Shown in pieces: positions 1 through 4,845 of a DNA stretch of 6,374 bases. Under the pieces are notes generated by a model. It ran no database searches. It was not told where the DNA came from and saw nothing but the letters and a program-made list of their open reading frames with translations. The stretch lies in the NCBI GenBank assembly GCA_905236315.1, contig CAJOPO010000483.1:1-6374 (forward strand), read 5' to 3'. The translations under genes and the position numbers were made by a program. The number at the start of each line of letters is the position of its first letter. Positions within the stretch are counted from its first letter, which is position 1. The stretch is from an uncultured Treponema sp. Its GTDB lineage: Bacteria; Spirochaetota; Spirochaetia; Treponematales; Treponemataceae.

Positions 1-225
1 CCCCGGAATCTAGATGTTTCACAAGATTTCTGTGTGAGATTCAGTTTTCTCTTTTCAGGAGAATCTCAATTCTAGACTGGTTATTCCTCAAAATTCCCGA
101 TAAAACAGACTTTCGGGATTCTCAGCCTAGGCTACCTTTTTAGTTGGACAACAGTGTTAAGGTATATATAATTAGCAGGAAGAGTTAGTACCTTTTTATC
201 TATATTATCAAAATAAGAAACTTCT
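1..225. other. Non-coding left flank with inverted repeats
   Basis: I see no convincing gene here. The first 140 nt are about 40% G+C by hand count, higher than the genes to the right. The segment is rich in symmetry: TGAGATTC (35-42) pairs perfectly with GAATCTCA (61-68), TCTAGA occurs at 9-14 and 71-76 flanking that pair, GGAAT (5-9) can pair with ATTCC (83-87), TCCCGA (95-100) pairs with TCGGGA (113-118), and AGCCTAGGCT (124-133) is a perfect palindrome. TACCTTTTTA occurs twice, at 133-142 and 189-198, and AAGGTA at 159-164 could pair with either copy. A plus-strand frame is open from the left edge to a TAG at 141-143, but its translation resembles nothing I recognise. The segment lies downstream of the adaptor gene, so some hairpins may terminate that transcript, although none is followed by a clean U-run. 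An insertion-sequence remnant is an alternative. Confidence 0.4.
35..68. repeat. 8-bp perfect inverted repeat, possible hairpin
   Basis: TGAGATTC at 35-42 and GAATCTCA at 61-68 are exact reverse complements separated by 18 nt. TCTAGA lies outside both arms (9-14 and 71-76) and, being self-complementary, could extend the fold across an asymmetric internal loop. The function is unknown. It could be part of the 3' end of the minus-strand transcript or a relic of a mobile element. Confidence 0.45.
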
Positions 226-1395
226 TTATGCAGATATAAAATCAAGTTTTTGTAAAATCATTTTTAAAACAGAATCATGGGAAATAACAATGCGGGCTTG
301 TGCATTTATTCCTGAATGTAAAAAGAATTTTTCACCAGATACAGATTTTAAAAATGGGTCATTAACATCCGCTTCTATCTCAAACACAGCATTACCATCA
401 TAAAGTGTCATATCAGCAGGAATAAGAGAAACACAGCAGTCGAGTTGACCAAACTGAGATGGCGGTAATCCTGTAAAACGAAGTTTTGCCTTTTGTCCCA
501 TTTTTATCCGTGCAATATTAGCAGCATCTACTACAATATGTGCCTTTAATTCATTATTCTGAGAAGGAACAATATGCATTATTTCTGTTCCAGATAGTAG
601 ATAATCATTTATGTTAAGTGGCATTATCTGATTTATGTAACCATCTATTGGAGCATATATGATAGAATCTTGAATAGTTTGTTCAAGATTTGTTTTTTGA
701 TTCTGTAAATTTTGCAAAGCACTTGCAGCATCCGTGCAGGCTTGCATAGCATTTATTATCTGCTCGCTTTTCCATGCTGCAAAACTTAATCTACTTTGGA
801 AAAGTTCAGCTCGTGCATCTGCGATTTCCACAGGTACCCTAAAACTTTCTGGCATAGATTGTTTTCTGCTTAATTCACTTTCTAGCTGCTGAATTTGTGA
901 TTCATATTTTTTGAATTGCGCTATATAAAATTCATACTTTAATGCTGCTTGGCTTCCTTTTTCTGCTACCTGCTTATTCTCTACTAAAGATTGATAAAAA
1001 CTATCTGCATTATTTTTATCATTTTGTGCAGAAGATAATTGTTCCATTATATTATCAAGTTTCTTTTTATTAGCTTCATTTTCTAGGCTTAATAGTATAT
1101 CACCCTTATGAACTAGTTGATTTTCCTTATAATTTATATAAGTGATTTTACCACTAGAAAGCGTATATATACTAGAAACAGATTGAACAGGGCGCAATAC
1201 AGCAGAGCCTTTTACTACATCATCCATTTGGGCAAAGCACACCCATAGTACAAAAGCTACAAGAAGTGCAATTACGGAAAACAAAAAGACTGTTATCGCC
1301 TTAGAAGGTTTTACTTCAAAGAAGTCTCTTGTTTCTAGTAATAACTGCATATCTTCTAGCAGTATTATATCTTGACTCTGCGTATTGTTCATCAT
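226..1395 (-). CDS. HlyD-family peptide-export adaptor (membrane fusion protein)
   Basis: This protein should bridge the inner-membrane exporter and the outside during peptide secretion, partnering with the C39-peptidase ABC transporter encoded at the right end. A short cytoplasmic N-terminus is followed by one membrane helix at about residues 33-55. Next come a first lipoyl-like half (about 82-104, with SGKI and VHKGDILLSLE), a long Gln/Lys/Glu-rich helical coiled coil (about 105-242), the second lipoyl half (about 246-276, with YAPIDGYI), and a beta-barrel HlyD_3-like region to the C-terminus. This is the order expected of HlyD/ComB/MesE adaptors. Vicinal cysteines occur at 320-321. Two ATGs are adjacent; the weak AGGTG site (1398-1402) lies 5 nt from the second (1392) but only 2 nt from the first, so 1392 may be the real start (388 aa). 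The gene is last in the peptide operon, 19 nt after the upstream gene. Confidence 0.9.
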   Translation of the reverse strand: MMNNTQSQDIILLEDMQLLLETRDFFEVKPSKAITVFLFSVIALLVAFVLWVCFAQMDDVVKGSAVLRPVQSVSSIYTLSSGKITYINYKENQLVHKGDILLSLENEANKKKLDNIMEQLSSAQNDKNNADSFYQSLVENKQVAEKGSQAALKYEFYIAQFKKYESQIQQLESELSRKQSMPESFRVPVEIADARAELFQSRLSFAAWKSEQIINAMQACTDAASALQNLQNQKTNLEQTIQDSIIYAPIDGYINQIMPLNINDYLLSGTEIMHIVPSQNNELKAHIVVDAANIARIKMGQKAKLRFTGLPPSQFGQLDCCVSLIPADMTLYDGNAVFEIEADVNDPFLKSVSGEKFFLHSGINAQARIVISHDSVLKMILQKLDFISA

Positions 1396-1414
1396 AGCAC
1401 CTGTAAAAATAAAT

Positions 1415-1921
1415 TTAGTTAAACGAAAGTGGGAATCCCATTAGGGAAACATTAAGAGCATTAAATGCTTTATATTTATTGTTCAAAGATAAATCTACAA
1501 ATATACAAGATGTAAAGACACACGCTGCACAAGCACCAAGTCCGGCATAATGGGCTATATCATTATCTATAAAAAAGGTCCCTAAACTAGCGACCCCAAG
1601 TCCCAAGAATGCCCATCCTGCGATTTCTTGTGTTTGAGCTTTTTTCATAAATGGAGCACTATATTCATTATTACGTAATATATTATTCATCTCTTTTTCG
1701 TTTAACACTTCTTGAGTTGCTACATTAATGTATTTATCTGTAAAGAATCCTGGCTGGATTATATAAAATTCAGATTTTTGTTCTAAAGTTTCTTCTTGAA
1801 CTTCTACAGCAGCAGGTTTAGAAAAAGAAGCCTCAGCCTCTTGTGCATATGCAAGTGGTGGGTGTAAAAGAATTTCAATTATTATAGCAATAATACTTCC
1901 AACAATTCCAAAATGTTTCAT
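1415..1921 (-). CDS. Secreted/membrane protein of unknown function in the peptide operon
   Basis: I do not recognise a family with confidence. The 168-aa product starts with a signal peptide: a Lys near the N-terminus, a hydrophobic stretch at about 5-24 and a plausible AYA cleavage site near residue 26. An Ala/Glu-rich linker to about residue 50 follows, then a soluble part containing FYIIQPGFFTDKY and ending in ILRNNEYSAPFMKK. Two Gly/Ala/Cys-rich hydrophobic segments lie at about 99-117 and 122-143. The layout of a signal peptide, an Asn-rich helix and a paired Gly-rich hairpin resembles small hypothetical membrane proteins of many bacteria. The start is supported by AGAGGAG at 1931-1937, 9 nt upstream. 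It sits between the bacteriocin-like peptides and the adaptor, so immunity, export assistance or envelope anchoring are possible roles, all inferred from position. Confidence 0.8.
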   Translation of the reverse strand: MKHFGIVGSIIAIIIEILLHPPLAYAQEAEASFSKPAAVEVQEETLEQKSEFYIIQPGFFTDKYINVATQEVLNEKEMNNILRNNEYSAPFMKKAQTQEIAGWAFLGLGVASLGTFFIDNDIAHYAGLGACAACVFTSCIFVDLSLNNKYKAFNALNVSLMGFPLSFN

Positions 1922-1958
1922 TTTTTATTTCTCCTCTAATTTTTGATTTATAAACCTC

Positions 1959-1985
1959 GCCTTATTATATAAAACAAGACAAGGC
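1959..1985 (-). other. Possible intercistronic hairpin between peptide genes and downstream genes
   Basis: On the minus strand, GCCTTGT and ATAAGGC can form a 7-bp stem, including one G-U pair, around a 13-nt loop. It lies in the 90-nt gap between the second peptide gene and the unknown membrane-protein gene. No U-run follows on the minus strand, so it is not a standard terminator. It could mark an mRNA processing or stability point that lets the peptides be made in excess of the export genes, as is common in bacteriocin operons. That role is inference. Confidence 0.25.
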
Positions 1986-2011
1986 AATTTTTAATATTGA
2001 TAATTAATTAG

Positions 2012-2155
2012 TTAGGCACCAATAGTAACAGGTATACCCACACCTGCTGCAAATCCTGCAATAAGTCCTACACCAAACAAACACGCAGCTTCAACAACAA
2101 AACCACCGTTTACATCATTTAACTCTTCATTAGAAACACTTTCAAAATTAGCCAT
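2012..2155 (-). CDS. Double-glycine-leader peptide B, bacteriocin-like (47 aa)
   Basis: The gene encodes an 18-residue leader, MANFESVSNEELNDVNGG, and a 29-residue core. The leader has the positions read by C39 peptidases: F-15, V-12, E-8, L-7, V-4 and GG at -2/-1. Cleavage should follow Gly18 and be carried out by the peptidase-ABC transporter encoded at 4846 onward. The core starts FVVEAAC, has its only Cys at core position 7, and contains G12-LIA-G16-FAA-G20, a tandem GxxxG motif typical of helix pairing in class IIb two-peptide bacteriocins. It ends hydrophobic with a single Pro and has almost no charge. The ribosome site AGGAGA (2161-2166) overlaps the stop codon of the upstream peptide gene by one base and ends 5 nt before the ATG, so the two are likely translationally coupled. 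A pheromone role is the alternative. Confidence 0.85.
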   Translation of the reverse strand: MANFESVSNEELNDVNGGFVVEAACLFGVGLIAGFAAGVGIPVTIGA

Positions 2156-2165
2156 TTTTATCTCC

Positions 2166-2327
2166 TTATCTTCCTGATATTGCTTTTCCAATCTGGTAAC
2201 CTACAAAAAATCCTGCTGCAACAATAGCTACACCGCAAGAAAATGTTATTGCCAATCCACCATTAACATCTTTCATTTCTTCTTCTGCAACAGCAGAAAA
2301 ACCATTAAGTTCTACATTTTTATTCAT
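2166..2327 (-). CDS. Double-glycine-leader peptide A, bacteriocin-like (53 aa)
   Basis: The product has a 24-residue leader ending EEEMKDVNGG and a 29-residue core beginning LAITFSC. The leader carries F-15, V-12, E-8, M-7, V-4 and GG, matching peptide B position by position, which suggests one shared processing enzyme. The core has its only Cys at position 7 and G15-FFV-G19-YQI-G23, a tandem GxxxG motif, with a basic C-terminus (GKAISGR). Equal core length, the shared Cys position and shared glycine zippers make A and B a credible two-peptide pair, with A the more cationic partner. I chose the ATG at 2327 because GGAGA (2334-2338) lies 6 nt upstream; the frame extends to a TTG at 2363, but that start has no ribosome site. 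Peptide B follows 10 nt downstream. Confidence 0.87.
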   Translation of the reverse strand: MNKNVELNGFSAVAEEEMKDVNGGLAITFSCGVAIVAAGFFVGYQIGKAISGR

Positions 2328-2349
2328 TTGTAGTCTCCATTTATTTTTG

Positions 2350-2367
2350 TAATTTGACGTCAAATTA
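2350..2367. promoter_or_regulatory. 18-bp perfect palindrome, candidate operator
   Basis: TAATTTGACGTCAAATTA is identical to its own reverse complement. It lies immediately downstream of the -10-like hexamer of the peptide operon, at or just after the predicted start site (about 2368) and upstream of the peptide A ribosome site. This position suits a dimeric repressor. Read as RNA it could fold only with a distorted loop, so a DNA-binding site is more likely. The cognate protein is not identified; one of the two HTH regulators is possible. Confidence 0.5.
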
Positions 2368-2374
2368 TGTTTAT

Positions 2375-2380
2375 GTTATA
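2375..2380 (-). promoter_or_regulatory. Predicted -10 element of the peptide operon
   Basis: On the minus strand TATAAC lies at 2380-2375, exactly 20 nt after the end of the regulatory box at 2401-2419. With a 17-nt spacer, the -35 position reads TGGACT (2403-2398), a 4/6 match to TTGACA that overlaps the end of the box. This is the arrangement expected of an activator-dependent promoter. The predicted start is near 2368 and leads directly into the peptide A leader. Confidence 0.5.
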
Positions 2381-2400
2381 CAGAAATGATAAAATTAAGT

Positions 2401-2419
2401 CCACAACGTTTTAGGAAAA
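2401..2419 (-). promoter_or_regulatory. Regulatory box A upstream of the peptide operon
   Basis: On the minus strand this reads TTTTCCTAAAACGTTGTGG, identical over all 19 nt to the copy at the end of regulator 2 (4528-4546). Fifteen of these bases also recur at the end of regulator 1. It is centred about 42 nt before the predicted start site and oriented toward the peptide genes. A chance 19-nt match within 6.4 kb is very unlikely even in AT-rich DNA. It is probably the binding site of one of the tandem HTH regulators. Confidence 0.7.
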
Positions 2420-2571
2420 CTTTATAAAAACTAAAAAAAATTATCTTTAAGTCTTTTTGTAATGTAATTTTTATGATAACTTATTATTTTGCAATAAATT
2501 AATATAGAAACATATAATTTTTTTTAACAATTCAAAATAGGAAAATAGGTTCTTGCATATATAAAAAGTCA

Positions 2572-2589
2572 AATTTTCTCTAAAACATT
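2572..2589 (+). promoter_or_regulatory. Degenerate regulatory box B upstream of regulator 1
   Basis: AATTTTCTCTAAAACATT resembles the box at the end of regulator 1 (AATTTTCCTAAAACGTT), with one inserted base and one substitution. The similarity continues with TAACTT against TAAGTT. It lies about 44 nt upstream of the TATAAT that probably serves regulator 1, so it could be a weak autoregulatory site. AT-richness makes chance resemblance possible. Confidence 0.4.
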
Positions 2590-2632
2590 AACTTTTTAAG
2601 AAAAAATTATTTATTTTTATTATATTGTATTC

Positions 2633-2638
2633 TATAAT
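2633..2638 (+). promoter_or_regulatory. Predicted -10 element of the regulator 1 promoter
   Basis: TATAAT matches the consensus exactly and lies about 65 nt before the regulator 1 ATG. The -35 position, with 17-nt spacing, reads TTTATT, which is poor. Basal expression is therefore probably low or depends on an activator, for which the degenerate box at 2572-2589 is the nearest candidate site. Confidence 0.5.
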
Positions 2639-2702
2639 ATATATCAAAATGTAGCATATTAGTATTTCTACTCTTTATATAAAGCGATGAGGAATGTAAA
2701 AA

Positions 2703-3617
2703 ATGCCACAATATAGTTTAGGAAAATTAATAAAAGAGGCAAGAGAAAGGCGAAACCTTACACAAGATGAATTAAGTAATGGAATATGTGCATCGCAAAC
2801 ACTTTCTAAAATAGAAACTAACGTACGTCCTCCTAATCAAAAAGTCGCCGTAAAACTATTAGAACGATTAGGATTTCCTTCTCGTTTATATAATTTAGAT
2901 ATAGAAGAAGAAAATTCAAAAAAATTAGAAATTGAACGTATTCTATATTATAAATTAGCTCATAATGATTTAGATTTTGATACTCTATTAGAACAATATA
3001 AAGAAAGCGGGGAAACGCTAGATATGCTAGAAAGCCAAGTATATTTAATGTTTTCTGCAATACAAAAAGAAGCAGATAAAGAACAACCTTGTATAGTGTT
3101 AGATTTATACGTGCAGGCTTTAAAACAAACCATGCCAAGTTTTGAACTGGATGCTAATACATATCCTAAGGTAATGACATTTGATGAACTTGCGCTTTTA
3201 ACAAGAATTGCAAATACGGATTATACAGTAGGTAATACAGAAAGAGCGTTAACACGTATGATATATGTATACAACCATTATATAGAAGAAAAAATTGACC
3301 CCTTAGAAGCAAGTTACCATATACCTGATATTTTATTCAAAATATCCATCTGGGAAGGAGAAGTAGGAAATGCACAAGGACAGATTGATTTTGCAAAAAA
3401 GGGGCTAGAGTTTTGTAGTAAAAATAACAGGAATATACGTTTTGATGAACTTACTTACAGTCTTGCCTGTGGTTTTGCACAACAGGGGAATATGGAACTT
3501 GCAAAATTAGCCTTTGATAAAGCGTTCAGCATTATGGATGCCTTTGAACATATTGAATTAAAAAAATATTATATGGAACTAGCCAAAAATAGATTTTTTG
3601 ACCTAGAATTTTCCTAA
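2703..3617 (+). CDS. HTH (XRE) regulator with TPR-like C-terminal domain, regulator 1
   Basis: The 304-aa protein has an N-terminal Cro/C1-type helix-turn-helix at about residues 6-58, with LGKLIKEARERRNLTQDEL, the recognition-helix part SQTLSKIE and LLERLG closing the domain. The remainder is helical and repeat-like, with TPR-type segments near the C-terminus, for example NIRFDELTYSLACGFAQQGN followed by MELAKLAFDKAFSIM. This domain order and length fit the RRNPP-type regulators (PlcR, Rgg, NprR, PrgX relatives), which bind short peptides through the TPR domain. Assignment to a specific member is not possible by eye. TGAGGA (2688-2693) lies 9 nt before the ATG. The last codons and stop overlap a copy of the regulatory box (3606-3623). 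It probably controls the peptide and exporter operons together with its paralogue 20 nt downstream. Confidence 0.88.
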   Translation: MPQYSLGKLIKEARERRNLTQDELSNGICASQTLSKIETNVRPPNQKVAVKLLERLGFPSRLYNLDIEEENSKKLEIERILYYKLAHNDLDFDTLLEQYKESGETLDMLESQVYLMFSAIQKEADKEQPCIVLDLYVQALKQTMPSFELDANTYPKVMTFDELALLTRIANTDYTVGNTERALTRMIYVYNHYIEEKIDPLEASYHIPDILFKISIWEGEVGNAQGQIDFAKKGLEFCSKNNRNIRFDELTYSLACGFAQQGNMELAKLAFDKAFSIMDAFEHIELKKYYMELAKNRFFDLEFS

Positions 3618-3623
3618 AACGTT
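3606..3623 (+). promoter_or_regulatory. Regulatory box C across the regulator 1 stop codon
   Basis: GAATTTTCCTAAAACGTT is identical to 4525-4542 at the end of regulator 2 and shares its last 15 nt with box A. It contains the regulator 1 TAA (3615-3617) and ends 5 nt before the GGAGG of regulator 2. A TATGAT hexamer at 3647-3652 sits 19 nt past the end of the equivalent 19-nt window, but it lies inside regulator 2, so a promoter there could not express the whole protein. The box may act as an autoregulatory site or be a relic of the regulator duplication. Confidence 0.6.
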
Positions 3624-3637
3624 AAGTTGGAGGCAAA

Positions 3638-4549
3638 ATGCTTTTATATGATATAGGAAAAACTATACAAAAACAAAGGATAGCACAAAATATATCTCAA
3701 GGAGAACTATGTAATGGTTTATGTTCTGTGGGTACATTATCCAAAATAGAAAAAGGTGATTTTACACCTAAAAGAAACCTTGCAGACGCATTAATTGAAC
3801 GCTTAGGACTTTCTTCCGAGCAGTTTAATTCCCCTGTTGGTAAGGAAGAGTTTGAACGTTACATAATAGAGTGCGATATAAAAAGACATTCAGAAATATC
3901 TAATGTTAGTTTAGAAGAGTTATTAGAAAAATATAAAAACTGTGGTCCTATGGATAACCTTGAAGAACAACTTTATTTAAAATGGAAGGGAAAAATATGC
4001 AAAGAAAATAAAATTGATTACCTTTTACAAGCCATCTGTAAAACTATACCAGACTTCTCTAAAGATAATATTACAGAATATAAATTACTATCTTGTAATG
4101 AAATAGATATAATTATTGGTATTGCTATATTTGAATACAATTCTGAAAAAAAGACACAGCAAGCAAAAAAGAGATTAAATTTTCTAATGCGCTACTTAAG
4201 AAATAATGTTTCTAATATATTACAAACTATATTTATTCCAATTGTTTTGAATCAAATATCTGGATACGAAGAAGATGAGGGTAACTATGAAATGGAATTA
4301 GAATTAGCAAATGAAGGTCTAATGTTTGCAAGGCAAGGGATTAGGCTAGATTTCATTGAACGTCTTATTTTTAACAAGGCTGTAGCATTATTAAAGTTAA
4401 AACATGAGGATGAGGCGAAAAAATTATTTATTCAATGCTTAAATATAATAGAATTAAAAGGAAATTTAGAATTGCGAAGCACTTGCATAGAAGGATTAAA
4501 AAAACTTTTTGGTGAATCTTTTATGAATTTTCCTAAAACGTTGTGGTAA
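3638..4549 (+). CDS. HTH (XRE) regulator with TPR-like C-terminal domain, regulator 2
   Basis: This 303-aa protein is a diverged paralogue of regulator 1. The HTH region (about residues 6-58) aligns without gaps: IGKTIQKQRIAQNISQGEL, NGLCSVGTLSKIEKG and LIERLGLSS, compared with LGKLIKEARERRNLTQDEL, NGICASQTLSKIETN and LLERLGFPS. The C-terminal helices are TPR-like, for example LELANEGLMFARQG followed by FNKAVALLKLKHEDEAKKLF. GGAGG at 3629-3633 is a strong ribosome site 4 nt before the ATG. The gene follows regulator 1 by 20 nt and is very probably co-transcribed. Its final codons (MNFPKTLW, then stop) are made of the regulatory box at 4525-4546. Tandem divergent copies suggest either an activator/repressor pair or two peptide specificities; that is inference. 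Confidence 0.88.
   Translation: MLLYDIGKTIQKQRIAQNISQGELCNGLCSVGTLSKIEKGDFTPKRNLADALIERLGLSSEQFNSPVGKEEFERYIIECDIKRHSEISNVSLEELLEKYKNCGPMDNLEEQLYLKWKGKICKENKIDYLLQAICKTIPDFSKDNITEYKLLSCNEIDIIIGIAIFEYNSEKKTQQAKKRLNFLMRYLRNNVSNILQTIFIPIVLNQISGYEEDEGNYEMELELANEGLMFARQGIRLDFIERLIFNKAVALLKLKHEDEAKKLFIQCLNIIELKGNLELRSTCIEGLKKLFGESFMNFPKTLW
4525..4546 (+). promoter_or_regulatory. Regulatory box D inside the 3' end of regulator 2
   Basis: GAATTTTCCTAAAACGTTGTGG shares its last 19 nt exactly with box A upstream of the peptide genes, and its first 18 nt with box C. It occupies the final coding codons of regulator 2. It points toward the lipoprotein and exporter genes, with a TATAGT 20 nt beyond it. 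The reading frame through the box differs from that in regulator 1, so conservation is at DNA level. It is the probable activator site for the exporter arm. Confidence 0.7.
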
Positions 4550-4566
4550 TAAAAATAATATTAGTT

Positions 4567-4572
4567 TATAGT
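4567..4572 (+). promoter_or_regulatory. Predicted -10 element for the lipoprotein and exporter genes
   Basis: TATAGT begins exactly 20 nt after the end of box D, the same spacing as between box A and TATAAC at the peptide operon. The -35 position (4544-4549, TGGTAA) is weak and overlaps the box. The predicted start near 4579 gives a short leader to the GAAGGTG ribosome site at 4591-4597. Confidence 0.5.
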
Positions 4573-4602
4573 ATGCACAGATTTATTAAAGAAGGTGCAT
4601 TT

Positions 4603-4818
4603 ATGAAAAAGATAATTTTTTTAATTACTATTACAGTTTCTCTTACATTATTATCCACAGGATGTAATCATGATATAGATTGCGTTGATAATTATATTAC
4701 ATCAGAAGATTCTATCCATTATAATGATAATACAGATAATGCTAAAGAAAATGTAAGTAGACCAATACAAGAGGTTTGCATACCATGTGATTCAAATGCA
4801 GGAATTGATAACTTTTAA
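4603..4818 (+). CDS. Small lipoprotein with CxxC, function unknown
   Basis: The 71-aa product has a lipoprotein signal peptide: MKK, a hydrophobic core to about residue 17, and LSTGC with the lipidated Cys at 21. Ser at -3 is less usual than Leu but is allowed in lipobox patterns. The mature part is about 50 residues, acidic and Asn/Asp-rich, with Cys27 and a CIPC motif (Cys59, Cys62) near the C-terminus. I recognise no family. The start at 4603 is chosen because GAAGGTG (4591-4597) lies 5 nt upstream; the frame stays open back to a GTG at 4543, but that would add an unlikely extension before the signal peptide. It ends 27 nt before the exporter gene and should be co-transcribed with it. Immunity protein, envelope-exposed thiol protein and pheromone precursor (from the signal peptide) are candidate roles from position only. 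Confidence 0.75.
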   Translation: MKKIIFLITITVSLTLLSTGCNHDIDCVDNYITSEDSIHYNDNTDNAKENVSRPIQEVCIPCDSNAGIDNF

Positions 4819-4845
4819 TTTTATCATATTTTAGAGGGTACAGAT

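Larger units (their letters stand above)
2328..2702. other. Divergent control region between the two transcription units
   Basis: This roughly 375-nt AT-rich stretch separates the leftward peptide operon from the rightward regulator operon. It contains the peptide-operon leader, an 18-bp palindrome, a predicted leftward promoter, one perfect regulatory box (2401-2419) and one degenerate box (2572-2589). It also has a possible partial box (TAGGAAAAT at 2537-2545) and a TATAAT (2633-2638) serving regulator 1. Several start codons occur, but the reading frames are 13 codons or shorter and lack ribosome sites. A run of eight T at 2518-2525 has no stable hairpin in front of it. I see no RNA gene. 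Confidence 0.7.

Noticed and set aside
3..143. Plus-strand frame open from the left edge as the tail of an upstream gene
   Set aside because: The 46-codon translation looks unlike a protein tail, being rich in Phe and Arg without a recognisable motif, and it runs through several inverted repeats. It cannot be judged without upstream sequence.
2166..2363. Longer 65-aa form of peptide A starting at a TTG
   Set aside because: No ribosome site precedes the TTG. The ATG at 2327 has GGAGA at good spacing and yields a normal-length double-glycine leader, and the longer form would start inside the palindrome at the predicted transcription start.
2012..2363. Lanthipeptide or other modified-peptide precursors
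   Set aside because: No modification enzyme is visible in the window, and the cores have only one Cys each with few Ser/Thr. An unmodified class II-type peptide fits better.
2450..2530. Terminator around the run of eight T at 2518-2525
   Set aside because: The only preceding inverted repeat is a 5-bp A/T stem (TTATT and AATAA near 2483-2496), not adjacent to the T-run, and no gene ends nearby on that strand.
2833..3138. Minus-strand open frame of 101 codons inside regulator 1
   Set aside because: It is antisense to a well-supported HTH regulator, its translation is a low-complexity Leu/Tyr/Ile string typical of the reverse of AT-rich coding DNA, and no ribosome site stands before it.
4543..4602. 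N-terminal extension of the lipoprotein from the GTG at 4543
   Set aside because: It would put 20 residues before a clear MKK signal peptide, start inside the regulatory box and precede the predicted promoter; the ATG at 4603 has its own ribosome site.
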